A stretch of 64,000 nucleotides of DNA from Alentia gelatinosa (lineage: Eukaryota > Annelida > Polychaeta > Phyllodocida > Polynoidae): the NCBI GenBank assembly GCA_950022655.1, contig OX465582.1, positions 94,130,704-94,194,703 on the forward strand. Reading direction: 5' to 3'. Made by a program: the position numbers and the translations under genes. Below are positions 1 through 13,075 of the stretch, one piece after another. The notes beneath the pieces are model-generated. The model saw nothing but the letters and a program-made list of their open reading frames with translations, had not been told where the DNA came from and made no database searches. Positions within the stretch are counted from its first letter, which is position 1; each line of letters starts with the position of its first letter.

Positions 1-359
1 AAGGGCGAATGATGCCTCAAGGCATCATCCAGCCCAGGGCGAATGATGCCTTGAGGCATCATCCAGCCCAGGGCGAATGATGCCTTGAGGCATCATTTCT
101 CAAAAATATACAAAATCGTTGTTTTTTTTTAAATAATGGAGGAACATCAATGAAATTTTCACAGAATGTATGTACAATATCATTATTAGTATTTCTATTC
201 AAAAGAAATAAAATATTTAAGATTATATATCACATCACATGATTAAACAATTGAATTATTGGTTTCAACAACTGTGTGCCCGTCCCCTAGCGGTATAAAG
301 TGCCACAAGCACCCGTCCTCCAGGAGGTAGCTCGGCCACAGGCACCCGTCCTTAAAGGG
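1..359. mobile_element. piggyBac-like MITE (family C), left end cut by window start
   Basis: It ends in GTCCTTAAAGGG followed by TTAA, the same terminus as the complete copy at 22849-23211. It contains a 34-bp array (2 to about 97) whose unit holds a hairpin GATGCCT..AGGCATC. CCCTT/AAGGG termini with TTAA targets are piggyBac hallmarks; the assignment is inferred. Confidence 0.6.
2..97. repeat. 34-bp tandem repeat, about 2.8 copies
   Basis: Units start near 2, 36 and 70. Each holds ATGATGCCT and AGGCATCAT arms around two bases. The first unit's hairpin core is the reverse complement of the next two. Confidence 0.9.
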
Positions 360-844
360 TTAAGCTTTTAGACATTTTCCCAGTTATCTCCTGCAATTAG
401 TCGGCAGGGATATATCATTGCTCAGGAACTGAAGACAGCAATCGTTGAAGTTCTATATTTTCAGATAACTAAGTGTATATAATGCTTGGGAGGTGTCAGT
501 TTTCTAGTCTGCATTTAATAGTCTTGTCTCAGGAGTGACAGTAGTGAAGTGTGCGATTCAGGCTATGGAAAGTGACAGTATTCCTTGAGATTCAGAAACA
601 TTTAGAGGAGAGGTCAAATGTTGAATGATTTTTTTTATTATAATTTTGCGACCATCTCCTTAGGTAATTAGCTACAATGAGTTAACTACAACTCAATATC
701 AGTGCGCTTGATTATGATAATAAGGATGCTAAAAGTTGAAATGATGTTATATGTACACTTGTTCAATAGATAAATCAGGGAACGCTGTCTCGTACACACA
801 ATGCTCGTGGTCATAATGTCATCGAATTGTTCTATGTTTTAGTT

Positions 845-1215
845 AAGGCCACTAAAAAAACCAACTTGTTTCTCATCACCAAGCCATAGAAAATATGACG
901 AGGACCCTTTTTAAAAATTTTCTTTGCTGGATCAAAGATGGCTTTTGAAGTGACATAAAATCGGCTTCAGACATACTTCTTTAGGTCCTATCCTGCCATC
1001 TCCCTCTAAACTCCTTATATTTCACTCATACCACACGGTTCTGGGAATACCTAGATACATATAATTCCATGTTGAATGCATCCCTGACATCAGAAGCTTT
1101 AATTTGATAGTTTCTCTCAAGGTTCCTCTTCTCAGAAAAAAAAGTTCTCAATACCTTTATTTTGCTCATGCGTGTGGTGATGAGAAACAAGTTGTCTTTA
1201 TTTATAGTGGCCTTA
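845..1215. mobile_element. MITE family H, about 371 bp, with ~36-bp terminal inverted repeats
   Basis: Left end AAGGCCACT...AACTTGTTTCTCATCACC; right end GGTGATGAGAAACAAGTTG...AGTGGCCTT. A second copy in opposite orientation lies at 37333-38445, broken by nested insertions. Confidence 0.75.
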
Positions 1216-1885
1216 TTGTGAACAATACCCGAAAACCGTATTAGGGTTAACTAAGTTTTAATTTCTTGTTAGTATACACCTTCCGGGCAGAATTATATTG
1301 AATTTTGTCTTTCTGTTGTAGATGATGCCAGTTGGGTATCTGTTAAGGAGGAGTGTTACTTAAACAGAAATTAACTTCATCCTCATTCTAAAATTGAACC
1401 AAAGAAACGGTTTGTAACCAGTATTTATTTCTGTGTAGTCTTGGAGTATAGTAATCATGTTAAGGGACAGGTTCATAGCATACAGTGCCTTTGAAAATGG
1501 ATGTATCGAAGAAAGATTGAGAGATTTGTTATTTACAACTTCCCCAGTGTACTTCATCAAAGAATATGTAATAATGTACGAAAGCCACGTTGCACTAACC
1601 TGAAGGGATTTGTTATACACATTCTCATGAGATTGTTGAGTTATATATATCATACTACACCCTGTTGCTTAATATAAGTGCTTAATCTGAGGGAGTTTTG
1701 TAACTTCTCATGACAATTATGATAATTTGCATTTTAACCTAACAAGGACATGTTACCGGTGATAATAAAATGTCATTTGTTTACAAACACAAGTAATTGT
1801 CTTTTTCTATACATATTTTTGTTTACGATTTTTCTTTGTATAGATACATGCATCAACTCTGATCTTTCACCCTAAATCTTTTACT
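1216..1885. other. intergenic, nothing recognised
   Basis: AT-rich sequence without a credible ORF or a repeat shared elsewhere in the window. Confidence 0.5.
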
Positions 1886-1887
1886 AA

Positions 1888-2110
1888 GTTTGGTTAAGTG
1901 GTATGGGTGTTCGCCTCGAGCATGAGAGGTCGTGGTTGTAAACCCGGGTCGGGTCATACCAAAGACTTACACAAAAATGGTACGCACTGCCCATTCGGCT
2001 AACACCCGCCATTAGATTGAGGAGTAGGGGTCTAGGGCCCGAGTGGAAGAACGGCGATTGTGTTGTAACACAATATCCCCTTAAAAATTGCTTTAAAAAA
2101 CAACCCAAAT
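1888..2110 (+). mobile_element. tRNA-derived SINE
   Basis: A tRNA-like head (TTAAGTGGT A-box-like, GGTTGTAAACCC B-box-like, then CGGGTCATACC) is followed by AAAGACTTACACAAAAATGG. This head-body junction resembles SINEs I know from molluscs and other marine invertebrates. The 3' end is not sharply defined. Confidence 0.7.
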
Positions 2111-2779
2111 GAAGTAATTTTCCAATTCAATTATGGGAGGGTAACATTGGAAGACCAATGACTGTCCATGCATGAATCGATCAGGGGCCCGTTAAATAAT
2201 CTAGGATCGTACATGAAGACCCTTTTCTACACCTCGTACAATGATTATCGTTTGATTATATTTTAGTCTGTTCGCTAAGACAGTGTTAGCCCTCCATAAG
2301 GTCGTCAATAAGCGTTGAATAAAGTTGACCCGCATCGTCTCTGGGTCTCCATGGCATACAGAGCCTACATGTGCGATCCAAGATTATCAAACGGGTCCCA
2401 GTTCGTTGCCGCAAATGACTTCAGTGGTTTCCTCCAAGAGCGGCTGACTTCCCTGTGTTCAGGCCTGCCACTGGCCCCATATTTCCCATATTTCCCCATA
2501 TTTTCGAGCTTGCCCTATATTTACCTATATTTTTGCAATTTTGCCCTATATGCCCTATATTTTGATATTATCATTTAAAAAAAATTGAATTATCATGTGG
2601 TGCAGAAATCTTACATTACAATTTTTATGATACACTCCTAACCATCACTTCAGGACAAATAATCCTCATACTAAGTAAAAAATTTCTGACTGACATTGCA
2701 TACTTAACTACTATCATACCTATCTAAAAATGTATAAACATAGACAAAATCTCTAGTTAACTGTCAGGGGCATACCCAG

Positions 2780-4000
2780 GATTTTTTCTGGGGGACAGGG
2801 GCACATCTCTGAAGATTGGTAGGGGTCCAGCTAAAAAATACCCTCCAGTGGGGTACCGGGGCTAAGCCCCGGACACACTTTGATTTCATAGATTATATAA
2901 GCTGTATCCAGGACTCACTTTCAGGGGAAATGTTGCCAGGGATCCAGCAGCAAAGATCCTCCTGGGGCTCCAGGGGGCAAAGCCCCTGAAAGAATTAAAA
3001 TGTTATAAATTATACAAGCTGTACCCAGGTTTTTGTTTTAATGTCGGTGGTTAGGCCTACACATCTTAGGCTATCTGGGAATATTGACAGGTCTGGCAGC
3101 AAAGCCCCCTCTGGGTGTCCAGGGGGCAAAGTCTGTGGAAACATTTGGATTTTACAGATCATACAAGCAGTTCCTAAGATTTTCTTTGGAGGGGGGTCAC
3201 ACATCTTAAGTTGTCTGTGAATATTTGCAGGAGTCTAGCTGCAAAGCCCCTTCTAGGGGGTCCAGGGGGCAAAGCCCCCAGAAGAACTTGAATAATATGC
3301 ATTATACATATCCAAGGACAGGGGCTACACATTTTAAGTTATCTGGGAATATTGCCAGGGGTCTATCAGCAAAGCCCCTCCTGGGTGTGTAGGGGATGAA
3401 GCCCCTGGAAACATTTGGATTTCATAAATTATAGAAGCTGTCCCCAGGATTTAGTTTCAGGGACGGGGGTTACACATCACATCTGTGAATATTGCCAGGG
3501 GTCTAGTAGCAAAGCCACTCCTGGGGGTCCAGGGGGCAAAGCCCTCAGAAGAACTTAGATTATGTACAATCTGTGTCCAATATTTTGATTCAGGGATGGA
3601 GGTTACACATCTTAGGCTACCTGGAAAAATTGCTAGGGTTCTAGCAGGAAAGCCCCTCCAGAGGGTCCAGGGGGTGACAGTCCTAGAAGAACTTGGGCTG
3701 TAAACATTTTACAAGCTGTCCCTAGGATTTTGTTTCAGGGAGGGGGTTACATATCTTAAGACATCTGGGAATAGTGTCAGAGGTCTAGCAGCAAAGCCCT
3801 TCCAGGGGGTTCGGGGGCATAACCCCCATGACCACTTTGATTTGTAAAGCTGTACCCAGGATATTTTTTAGGTGGGGGGGGGGGGGGGGGGTTGCAAACC
3901 TTAGCTTATCTGGGAATATTGGCAGGCATTGAGCAGGAAAGCTCCCCTGGGGTCAAGATGGCAAAACCCCTGGAAACATTTGGATTTCATAGATTATATA
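2780..4000 (+). repeat. diverged tandem array, ~115-148 bp units
   Basis: Units recur with landmarks CAAGCTGTACCCAGGAT, GGGAATATTGCCAGGGGTC and CCAGGGGGCAAAGCCCC. The CAAGCTGT-type landmark occurs near 2897, 3014, 3164, 3432, 3567, 3710 and 3845. The short ORFs here are repeat artefacts. A run of 18 G lies at 3874-3891. Confidence 0.85.
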
Positions 4001-4141
4001 GAGACATAGTTAGTGTGACTGAATGGAATCTGTTCAGAGATATTTTGATCAGAAATACTCACCGAGTTGGAAGAACGAGGTGAGTATTTCTTACCAAAAT
4101 ATCGAGGAACAGATGGAATTCAGTCACACTCACTGTGTCTC
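4001..4141. repeat. long hairpin, two 63-bp arms around 15 bases
   Basis: Arms 4001-4063 and 4079-4141 are near-perfect inverted copies: GAGACATAGTTAGTGTGACT against AGTCACACTCACTGTGTCTC. It sits where the tandem array is interrupted, so it probably marks an insertion. Confidence 0.85.
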
Positions 4142-5300
4142 TTTATTGAGCGCGAGAAATCGGGCTCATATACGTCATCTATAGGGTTAGAATGCTCACA
4201 CAGGCTTTCAGCTTACTGCAAAGAATCTAACCCTTCACTATCAATTCACCAGCTGGAAAGGCCTAGTGAAATGGGCAGGTGTCCAGTATCACAGTCTAAC
4301 CATACCCCTGCCCCACTACTGACTTGGTTCCTAAAAATAGTTCAAAACTGACGGGACACACCTAAATACATTGTATTCAAAGAGTCACATATGATTGGAC
4401 ACACTTGAGTGTGTCATAATCAGACCCACTTTGCAGACGGCTATAAAACCAGTTCTCCTTTCTTTGACCCAGTGAGCCAGCCTTGTGTCTGAGTCTTGAC
4501 AATAGACTTGCTTAAGTGAATTATTATATACTGGGTGTTTTACTGGTATTTTTTTTCAAAATTTCTTTATTAAGATTATATTCACATAATAATACATTAG
4601 TTCTGACTTCAGTGTTGGTGTTTGTCTTACTATTATCGGTAAACCATTCCAGATTTGACCACATACATATTCAACACTACTCATATATGTCATACAATTT
4701 GGGCAAGTCATATCTAATACAGGTGTTGCACCTAGTTGCGTTTGCCTTGGTCTTTATTTAGCCTGAGCATACTGGTTTCTGATGGGACACTCCCTACATG
4801 CAGAGCCAGCAAACCAGTTTGACCAGTTATTCACCCATGTGCTCTTCTGTAAACATAGAGTTATGTACTATAAACGTCCGATGCATTGGAATCGCCTGCC
4901 AGCTGATTATAGGTCAATACCTACCTATCCCTAGACTTGCTCAAGTCTTTTATGATGAACATTTATTATATAGTCAAACCATGAAATTTTCATGGTTGTA
5001 TTAGTGATAAGAAATTTGACATTTAGGTATTGAAGTGGTCTTTCAGCGAGGTAGTCATATTAGCAAGTTTATCATATCATGATATGATACCCAGCGCTCA
5101 TCCATTGTAAATGGAAATATCATTAGCTCCTAGTTATTATATAACTAGAAATCATTAAAAATGCCATTCTACATCTCACTAAATAGTAGAATGAGTGGCC
5201 ACGTGGTACAGAAGGACGTATGGATATTCTTTCGTCACTCAGTGATGAACAGAATTTGTACTACTGGTCTGTATAAGTGAGACATTCGCCTATAGGTATA
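4142..5300. other. insert within the array, with a promoter-like segment
   Basis: Interrupts the ~140-bp array. It holds a TATA-like CTATAAAACC near 4440 followed by an LTR-like stretch (to about 4520). No matching second LTR and no coding sequence were seen. Confidence 0.35.
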
Positions 5301-6120
5301 TAGTAATATACAAACTGTCCCCCGGGTTTTTGTTTCAGGGAGTGGGAGGTGTGTACCTGACACTACCTGGGAAAATAGCCAGGGGTCTAGTGGTAAAGCC
5401 CCTCCTGAGGGCACTTGGTAGTCCCTGAGAGAACTTGGACATTAAAGATTACAGAAGCTGTATCCAAGGATTTATTTTCAGGAGTGGAGTTACACCCTTT
5501 ATATTATCTGAGAATATTACCAGGGGTCCAGCAGTAGAGCCCTCATGATGGTCAAGGGGGCAAAGCCCCTGGTATCATAAATTTGGATTTTATACTTATC
5601 AGAGATGGCAATTTTCCTATTTTCCAAGGAAATCCTTGTATTCAATTTCAGTTAATGAAATTAATTTCTCTTGTGTAAAAGAAAGAGGGAAAGAAATTTG
5701 GCCTCATTCACATCAATAAACAGTGGTGCAAACCTCCTTATAACCCCAGCCCTCTCTGAGGCAGTAAGTTCCTCATGAAAATAATATTCTCTATTCTTTT
5801 TCATGACCCCGACATCCCTGACTTAAAAGAGCTGAACCCTAGTTTATGTTTTGGAGGAAGAAATTTACACACCTGAGACTACCTGGGAAGATTGTCAGGG
5901 GTCCAGTGGCAAAACACATTTGGAGGTCCAAGGGGCAAAACCCTGGAAGCACTTGAATTTTATACATTATACAAGCTGTTCCCAGGAATTTGTTTCAGGG
6001 AGGGGGGGGGGGGGGTGTACATACCTAAGACTACCTAGCAAGATCAGTAGGTTCTAGTGGCAAAACCCCTCCTGGGGGTTTTTGAGGCAAACCCCTTAGA
6101 AGGACTTGGCTTTTACACAT
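5300..6120 (+). repeat. continuation of the ~140-bp diverged array
   Basis: Further units with GGGGTCTAGTGG, GGGGCAAAGCCCC and CAAGCTGTTCCCAGG landmarks, less regular than the first block. It includes a run of 14 G at 6002-6015. Confidence 0.75.
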
Positions 6121-6187
6121 CTTTATCTGGTCGGGAAGGTAAAGCACCCCAGAGAGCTTGGCATTTAGAGTCATTTTAGGTGACATA

Positions 6188-6300
6188 CAGTAAAACCCTG
6201 CTTCTGGGACACCTCACTTAAGGTCACACTCTGCTTAAAGTGACACTTTGCTTGGAACAGAAGTTTTTATTTTGTTTACTTTAACCCCACTTAAGGGGTG
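6188..6300. mobile_element. Tigger/pogo-like MITE fragment (CAGTAAAACC family)
   Basis: Begins TA|CAGTAAAACCCTGCTTC like the complete copies at 27499 and 31654, but the far terminus is eroded. Confidence 0.55.
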
Positions 6301-6475
6301 ACGAGCCCCCTGTGCCCCCCACCTGGCCCCTGGGTATGCCAACGATTGTTAAATACTCTGGTTTAAAAGAACTATATTTTCAGCATCAGCCCTATATTTG
6401 CCCTATATTTTCACTTTCCCTGCCCTATATGGAGCCCTATATTCCATTAAAAGGCAAGTGGCAGGCCTGTGTGTT

Positions 6476-7068
6476 ACTTTCCCCTTTTGTTTCAGGAGCA
6501 TCCCTTAGACTCCCGACTTACCCCTGACAACTGGCATGTTATAATCTCAAAACCTGTGGGGTCCAGCTGCCTCTTTGTCCTTTCTCCTTTCCTTTGACTT
6601 CCATACAGGGTTGCCAGTTATCCACTTTTTTTTCGGGACCCCAACTGGCATCCCTGTCCATATAGATACACAGAGCTAATAACGGGCAACTCCCTGTGCA
6701 GTCTCTAATTTTACATTCCTTTTTTTTTTTTAATTTCTGAATTCAATCTTGAAGCAAACATGCCTTCGGATTCGCAATTTAACTTTCGAACTGTTAATAG
6801 TCGAGGTAAAATTAACGTATTCGGTAAAGATACGGGGGAACTAGCATCTTAATTCTTTCATATTTAAATGAGACACCCATCTGCAGATTGGTCGGTACTT
6901 TGGGTCAATCTTATGACAGCTTTGGACGATTACAAATGGGAGAGTTTAGAAAAGATCATGAAATTCATGTTTGGGTGGCCCTTAACATCATTCAATCAAA
7001 TCCCACGGACATTATCCTAATCTTTTACTCTAGCCCGCATTGGTAATACTTTTACTGAATAACATCAA
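6476..7068. other. intergenic, nothing recognised
   Basis: No credible ORF or shared repeat; homopolymer T runs only. Confidence 0.5.
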
Positions 7069-7341
7069 GGGGTTATCCATAAAGTACGTACGTACTGAAG
7101 GTGAGGGGTGTAAATATTTTCGGAAATTTTGGCGTATCTCCTTGGTTCTATTGCGTACAATATTAGGAGGCCGGTGGGTCAAAAATGTCAATTAAGAATA
7201 CGAGGCACATGTATACACTAATTAACACAGCCAATGCTACCTTGAAAATGACAACTACATGTCAGAACCAAACCGTTCACAAAAAAAAAGGGTAAAAAAT
7301 GTAAGAAATTGAGGGTACCGTACATACTTTATGGATGGCCC
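7069..7341. mobile_element. MITE family F
   Basis: Inverted ends GGGGTTATCCATAAAGTACG and CATACTTTATGGATGGCCC. Related copies are at 8955-9110 and 29265-29439. Confidence 0.75.
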
Positions 7342-7602
7342 AGTTCCCTGCCATAGATCTTCAGATAAGCGCAAGTATAGGGACGGATTTATGTTCTCTA
7401 TTTGCGGCTCCCCCATGCTCTAATAATCTATTTAATAATCATACAAACCGCCTTGATCCTGTCTCAATTCAGTGTACCTAGTAATTAAGGTACTAATCTT
7501 GAGTCTCATTTAGTATTTGTCAAAACAAAACCACAAACAAACTGAAGGGTAGCGGTGTATATTCTTGGCTGAATAGAGTATCAGAGGAAACTATGTTCCG
7601 GT

Positions 7603-7698
7603 GAGAGAAAGTCAAAGTTACGAGGTAAGGCTCGGAAAAATTACTGCCCAAGGCCTTGGCCACGGGCAGTAATATTTGAGTAACTTTGACTTTCTCTC
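7603..7698. repeat. hairpin, 19-bp perfect arms
   Basis: GAGAGAAAGTCAAAGTTAC at 7603-7621 and its reverse complement at 7680-7698. A second inner pair, ATTACTGCCC/GGGCAGTAAT, lies inside. Confidence 0.85.
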
Positions 7699-7722
7699 TC
7701 TGGAAGCTTGGTTTCCCTATTC

Positions 7723-8954
7723 CTATATACCTTCAAATGTAGTTTAATAACAACAACATTATTTGCATACCCATCATCAAAAGTGAAGCCAAATCCAACC
7801 TTATCGAGTAACTTGACACTCTATGTTTACTAACCACTGCGCTTTTCATATGAATTTTGTAAGAGACGATCTGATTGGTCTAAATGTCAGCCATGGGTAG
7901 TATATGTCAGCCTTGGGTAGTACGCGTAAGTTATTCCACCCCCACATCATGGTGTCACCACTTTGTTCGGCCATAGGTATAGGAATAACACGTGATCCTA
8001 TTTGAATAGCATCTCCTGGGGGAAAAAGATCTGTCATCCAAATCAATCAGAAAGGTATATAATAATTTTTTTTTATAAACAGGTGTTTATTGACAACATA
8101 AATTCATCAAACACAGCGATGATCTTCCATTTATGAGTCTGTAAACATAACTGACACACCATTCTACTTCAGGTTTCAGGTACCTAGCTGCTGTACCTCT
8201 ATTTATTGCAACATGTTGGCAAAGCTTAGCATTCATAACGAAAACATATCACCAGCGGCAAAGTTCACAATCATGACATAGATTCTACTCCATTCCACAA
8301 TCTTAGCTTAAAAGTAAAATACCCAAGTATATAACAAGTGGTCAACAAATCTATTGCCAAATTTCTTCCGCTATAAACTTCTATTACACAGTATATATGG
8401 AAATCCGGGAGATCATGCCCAAATGGGGAAAACAGCAAAAAAGGGGTCAAAATACTGAAAGTTCAAAACAAAGAAAATTATGCATATCAGAACATGAATA
8501 TATGAATTGAAACGACTGGGCTATGATGCAATTAGTCCTTGAACATTAGCAATATAGTCATGTACAGATATTCATGTAAACAAGATAACTTTTATAAGTA
8601 TGTTAGTAACAGTTTTAAACAACAAGCCTACTATTAGTCATCTTTAAAACTATTTCAATGCATTTTATTATTGCACTTATTTTATTCTAAAGCAATTCAT
8701 CATCTCTTAGACTAACCAATATATATTTGAATGTAAATTCTTAGAACAAAATTATCTCATGAAAATGGAATAATATTCTATGACAAAAATTAGCTATTGC
8801 ATCAAGACCATTTTTAATTGTATGTTCTGATCCCTATAACCGTGTTTTATATTGCAACGCTCCCAGTCAGTTGGCATCAACCAAGGATGTGCTTAAACAG
8901 TACCGTTATTTCTGCATTATTCATGCTTTATAATTCAAATTTCTGGAATGGAAC
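7723..8954. other. intergenic, nothing recognised
   Basis: AT-rich and ORF-poor. Only an isolated AGGTATATAATAAT terminal motif near 8053 links it to the window's palindromic repeats. Confidence 0.45.
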
Positions 8955-9110
8955 GGGGCCATCCGTAAAGTATGTACGCAAAATTTCAGAGAATTTGATC
9001 CCTATCCTCCCTCCCAATCTTGTACGCAATAGAGCAAAGGAGAATACGCAAAATTTCCCAAATTCTTGACCCCACCCCCCTTAGTCCATACGCACTGTAT
9101 AGTTGGCCCC
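8955..9110. mobile_element. MITE family F, short copy
   Basis: GGGGCCATCCGTAAAGTATG at the left, ATAGTTGGCCCC at the right, and AATTTC-rich interior shared with the copy at 29265. Confidence 0.7.
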
Positions 9111-9989
9111 AAATCAATTTACTACTTAGGTTTTGAGGAAATTGCTATCCTCAAAATTCAGCTTAATCCCAACCAGTTAAACCTTTGAAACTACGCTGTG
9201 TGAAGGTTGCATAGAGTAGAGAACAGAAAAGTAGTGCCATTAAAAAAAATAATTCGACAAGTCTTCAGAGAATACAATGCGATAATAGGCTTATAATCTG
9301 AATAAAGAACTAGACTTGAAGTGGAAACCTTACGAGATTTATGGCTCAGAAATGTCTGTGTGAATTTTTATCTAATATCGGAAAGACAGGTATATGTTGA
9401 GAAACACGAATATACATTTTGATGTCAAGCCTTGAATAAAGAGGCTGAAACAAAAATACAAGATAAGTCTTGCGCTAAAACCCGGAATTCTCCAAATTCA
9501 TAACATTCAATTTCTGAAAACGTGGCGAAGCGTACAGTTTAAGCTACCGCAATAGAGTGAGGAGCAGATCGCCTGCTCCCGTAAAAAAAAAAAAAATCCA
9601 AAAAAAATCGTAACATTCAATACAGTGTTACTGGTCCCCGTGTTGAGACAAAATGCCGATAAGACTGTCAGGGAGACTCCTTCAAGCAGTGAGTTTCGTT
9701 GACATTTTAATATATTTCTATACATATAATTCTAGGTACAACGAACTTCCAGCTAATGCCAAACAAACCTGCGTAAACAGACCCTGGGACTAAAATTATG
9801 GAAGTAAACAGTATCACAAGTGACAGGCTTGTATCTAACAGGCCTTGGCTATATATATTCATTGGTGCACATGCTGCAACTATCACAACTCAGTTAATTC
9901 GATATGGTTTTTTATACAACACGGGTAAGCCAAGTGGTACAAAGTGTGAAGTGTCGTCATTACCGGATGATGTACTCATAGTGTATTAT

Positions 9990-10290
9990 ACGGAAACTGG
10001 CTTACTGCCTTTGTACGTCAAAAATATGCGGTGAAATTATTGATCGCATACATCCCGATGCCGTAGGAAAAGGGATTTATGTGATTAATAATTTTACCAA
10101 GTATTTTGACGTACGAAGACAGTCAGCCAGTTTTTGCATCGTTATAAACCTAAAAAAGGCAATAATTTACCTAGTCACGTGATGACATACCCCGTACGTC
10201 ACACTGTGACGTACGGGTATAAATACGTCATGGTAAGCGGGTAGTATATGTAGTTCATACAGCCACAGGTATATAATAATAAATTTCACC
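9990..10290. repeat. palindromic repeat cluster with CGTACGTCA arms
   Basis: Arms around 9990-10022 and 10100-10132 (ACTGGCTTACTGCC / GACAGTCAGCCAGT) are followed by perfect 12-bp arms CCCGTACGTCAC (10191-10202) and GTGACGTACGGG (10206-10217). It ends in AGGTATATAATAAT, a terminus shared with copies near 15400, 19170 and 26100. Confidence 0.75.
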
Positions 10291-12783
10291 AAGTCGAACA
10301 GTCAAGGTTCCAGATAATTGGAGTTCATACCATAATCCTGTATAACGCAGTATGCATACTAACACCAAACGCTTTTATGATATTGCTGTATGGATTCGTT
10401 ATGGCTCCATTTTTCCAAATTACCACATGTTCTGGGTACTGTTGATCAAGAGCGGTATTGTGTTCACATTATTCCGGATATTTTTCTTTTGAACACAGTG
10501 TTGTGTGATAGCTCCCAAGCTTCGCAGAACCTGGCTTTATGAGTATACCCGTACATTCCCCTAAAGCTTAATGAATCCTGAAAGTAAAATATTAAAAAAA
10601 CCCTCGTCTAATATTCCATTATTATTGTATTCCAGAGCCGTCTTCCATTGATGTCAGATCCTCACTTCTTTTACCTCTGAATCTGTTGGCTTCAGTAGAT
10701 TGTCAGTCCAGATAGGTGATGGATATGAATTACTCCACATTTTAGGAAACATTTCTGTTAATCGCCAGCTTTATGCTTTTATAAGTATATCCTACAAATA
10801 TTATACATCTAACCAGTTCTTCCTTGCTAGTAATTAATAACATGGCTCATTAAACACAACGTCGAACCAAGGATATAAACATGGAAAACATACTACATCA
10901 ATACTTCACATACCAATAACAAAATACTAATTAGGTTTTTTTAATATAGCAGACTACCAAAAGTATTTGAACAACTGAAAACAAGCAAACAACCCAATTT
11001 CACAAAAGACCCTAGTCTCATAGACTTGTACTGTAAATCAAAATCCTTGAAATAGGTAAATAAACAAGGTGGACAAAAAGGGACAATGGAAAATGATTTC
11101 ATTATTTTCCCGTTGGAGTTAATAAATGTACCCATGTTTTGGGTCTGAAGAATGCCACACGAAGGAGGGTACTTCATGGTACAACCTAGAGCTCTTAGAG
11201 CACTCAAAATTCTACATAAACAGGTTTTACAACCAATGAAGACAATATTCAACACCAGCAGTGGGGACTGAGCAGTGTATCTTGAACAAACAAACTACCA
11301 AGAAGCTCTAACAAGACCATTGTTTCAAGTGGGACGTTCATCTACTATGATATACAATGGGCATGGTTTAGAGTTGATAATAAGTTTTAACAAGACGTGG
11401 CGAAAGCACCTCTGCTACAAGCCGATGCTTCTTAAAAAAAATAATTAATTAACAAAAAAAATTTAAAGTTGATAAAAAAAATTAAAAAATTTAAGAGTTG
11501 ATAATAAGATGTAAACTTGTAATTGGTATACCGTATTTGTAGATATTTTAAACTTGAAACAATATCAGTTACTCAGATGAAAGCATGACACAGAATGAAT
11601 TGGAGCCTATGGAAGATCGGCTTCTTCGCCGAATAGACCCTCTCCAGTATAAATAGTATACTAAAAAAAAAATTTACTGTTATTTTCATTCCGTGCCCTA
11701 TGAGCGTTGATATACTAGAACAGATATATGTTGAAAGATATGCTCTTTTTATCTATAGATATTGCCCATTTATTTAACTTTCAAAGCCACGGGATTGATA
11801 AAAGGTTGCAATGGTTAATCGTATGATTCGATGTATGTGTATATATATTGATTTTCGACTCGTGAGTTATGTAGAAAAAATTCAATGACGATACTGAAGA
11901 CTTATGTGAACACTACAGTGAAATTTACATTGGAGACCTCACAATAAAGGGTTTTAAATCGCAAGGACTTTGAGCATTGTCTTTTGTACTCGCGCCCTAA
12001 AAAAGGACTTTTTGTATTCCGAAAAGTCGGCTCCGATGATAATACAAGTACATATTGGACCCTAAAACAAAATTTAACTCAGAGTCTCTTTTGCATGTTT
12101 GGGGGTTTTCTTTACCTTTTCATTTTATAAAGTTTTTGTTAACTTTCAACAAAACAAAAATCCGAATATGTTTTATCCCATCTTAGAGAATCTTTTTTTT
12201 TTTTTTATAATAATAAAACTTTTGTTTCTCTACATATCAGCTTCTATTGCTTTCAGTATCTGAGTAAGCTTGCATCATTTTCTAGTAAAATATATACGGC
12301 CTATCAAAGACTTGTACCAAATGAAAGACTTTTTTTGCAGTTTGGAAAGTAGAGCGATCTTGTTGCATCAATCTACAATCATTTCAGGACTAAACTGGCT
12401 ATGACTAGTAACAAATCCCTGCAAAACCACAACTAAAATATCATATTACAAGATCCTGGCAAACTCAGGGCACAAGTAAAAAAGACACCCTGATACATTC
12501 TGTATTACAAGCCTCCCATGTATCCCTATAAAACTACACGTTTCTACAAGTTTCTTCGCTCTATGTCTATTATGATATATTATGACGTTTTCTCTACGAC
12601 TAACATCGCAGTGTATGCGTAACTCAGATAGGTGTCCACTGGTTACACCAGAGGGACTAGGGGTGGAAGATCTATCACTCATGAGCTTGACGTTTAAACG
12701 GCACAATCTGTGAGGGGATAGCGGTGGACAAAGTCTAGTAATGTAATATTATCATTTGACAACCACATTTCACACAATACATA
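10291..12783. other. intergenic, nothing recognised
   Basis: AT-rich, no ORF with coding character, no repeat I can match elsewhere. Confidence 0.45.
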
Positions 12784-13075
12784 TTTATCCCCTGGTATTC
12801 TTTCGCCATAGACTTAATATTTGGAACTTGTATCCAACGCCTATGAGATATTTAGGAAAAATATCCAACGGGGGATTATGTCACAAATGTTAGCCCATTA
12901 GTCAATGTGAAGGGTGAGATAAATTCAGAAACCTATTCAAGTTTACGGTCAGAGCTTGATCCTATCTTATTTGAATCGCTACATAATTCACGCAGCGCTG
13001 CCTTGTAAATTACTACGCAATTTAAACTCGATGGGATATGAGCTCTGAACCAAAACTTTCATGTTTCCTCTATAA
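12784..13075. mobile_element. MITE family A copy
   Basis: Contains CCATAGACTTAATATTTGG, GGTGAGATAAATTCAG and GATGGGATATGAGCTCTG, collinear with the copy at 17772-18075. An internal inverted pair is built on AGAGCTTGAT..GAATCGCTAC and its complement. Confidence 0.75.

Larger units (their letters stand above)
2460..6469. mobile_element. 4.0 kb DNA element with inverted termini and 6-bp target duplication TGTGTT
   Basis: It starts CAGGCCTGCCACTGGCC and ends GGCAAGTGGCAGGCCTG, flanked by TGTGTT at 2454-2459 and 6470-6475. GCCCTATATTT motifs lie just inside both ends. The interior is a diverged tandem array with further insertions; no transposase ORF is visible. A 6-bp duplication would fit superfamilies such as IS3EU or Dada (inference). 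Confidence 0.7.

Noticed and set aside
2..97. CRISPR-like array of 34-bp units
   Set aside because: Direct head-to-tail repeats without unique spacers, in a eukaryotic MITE; no cas genes.
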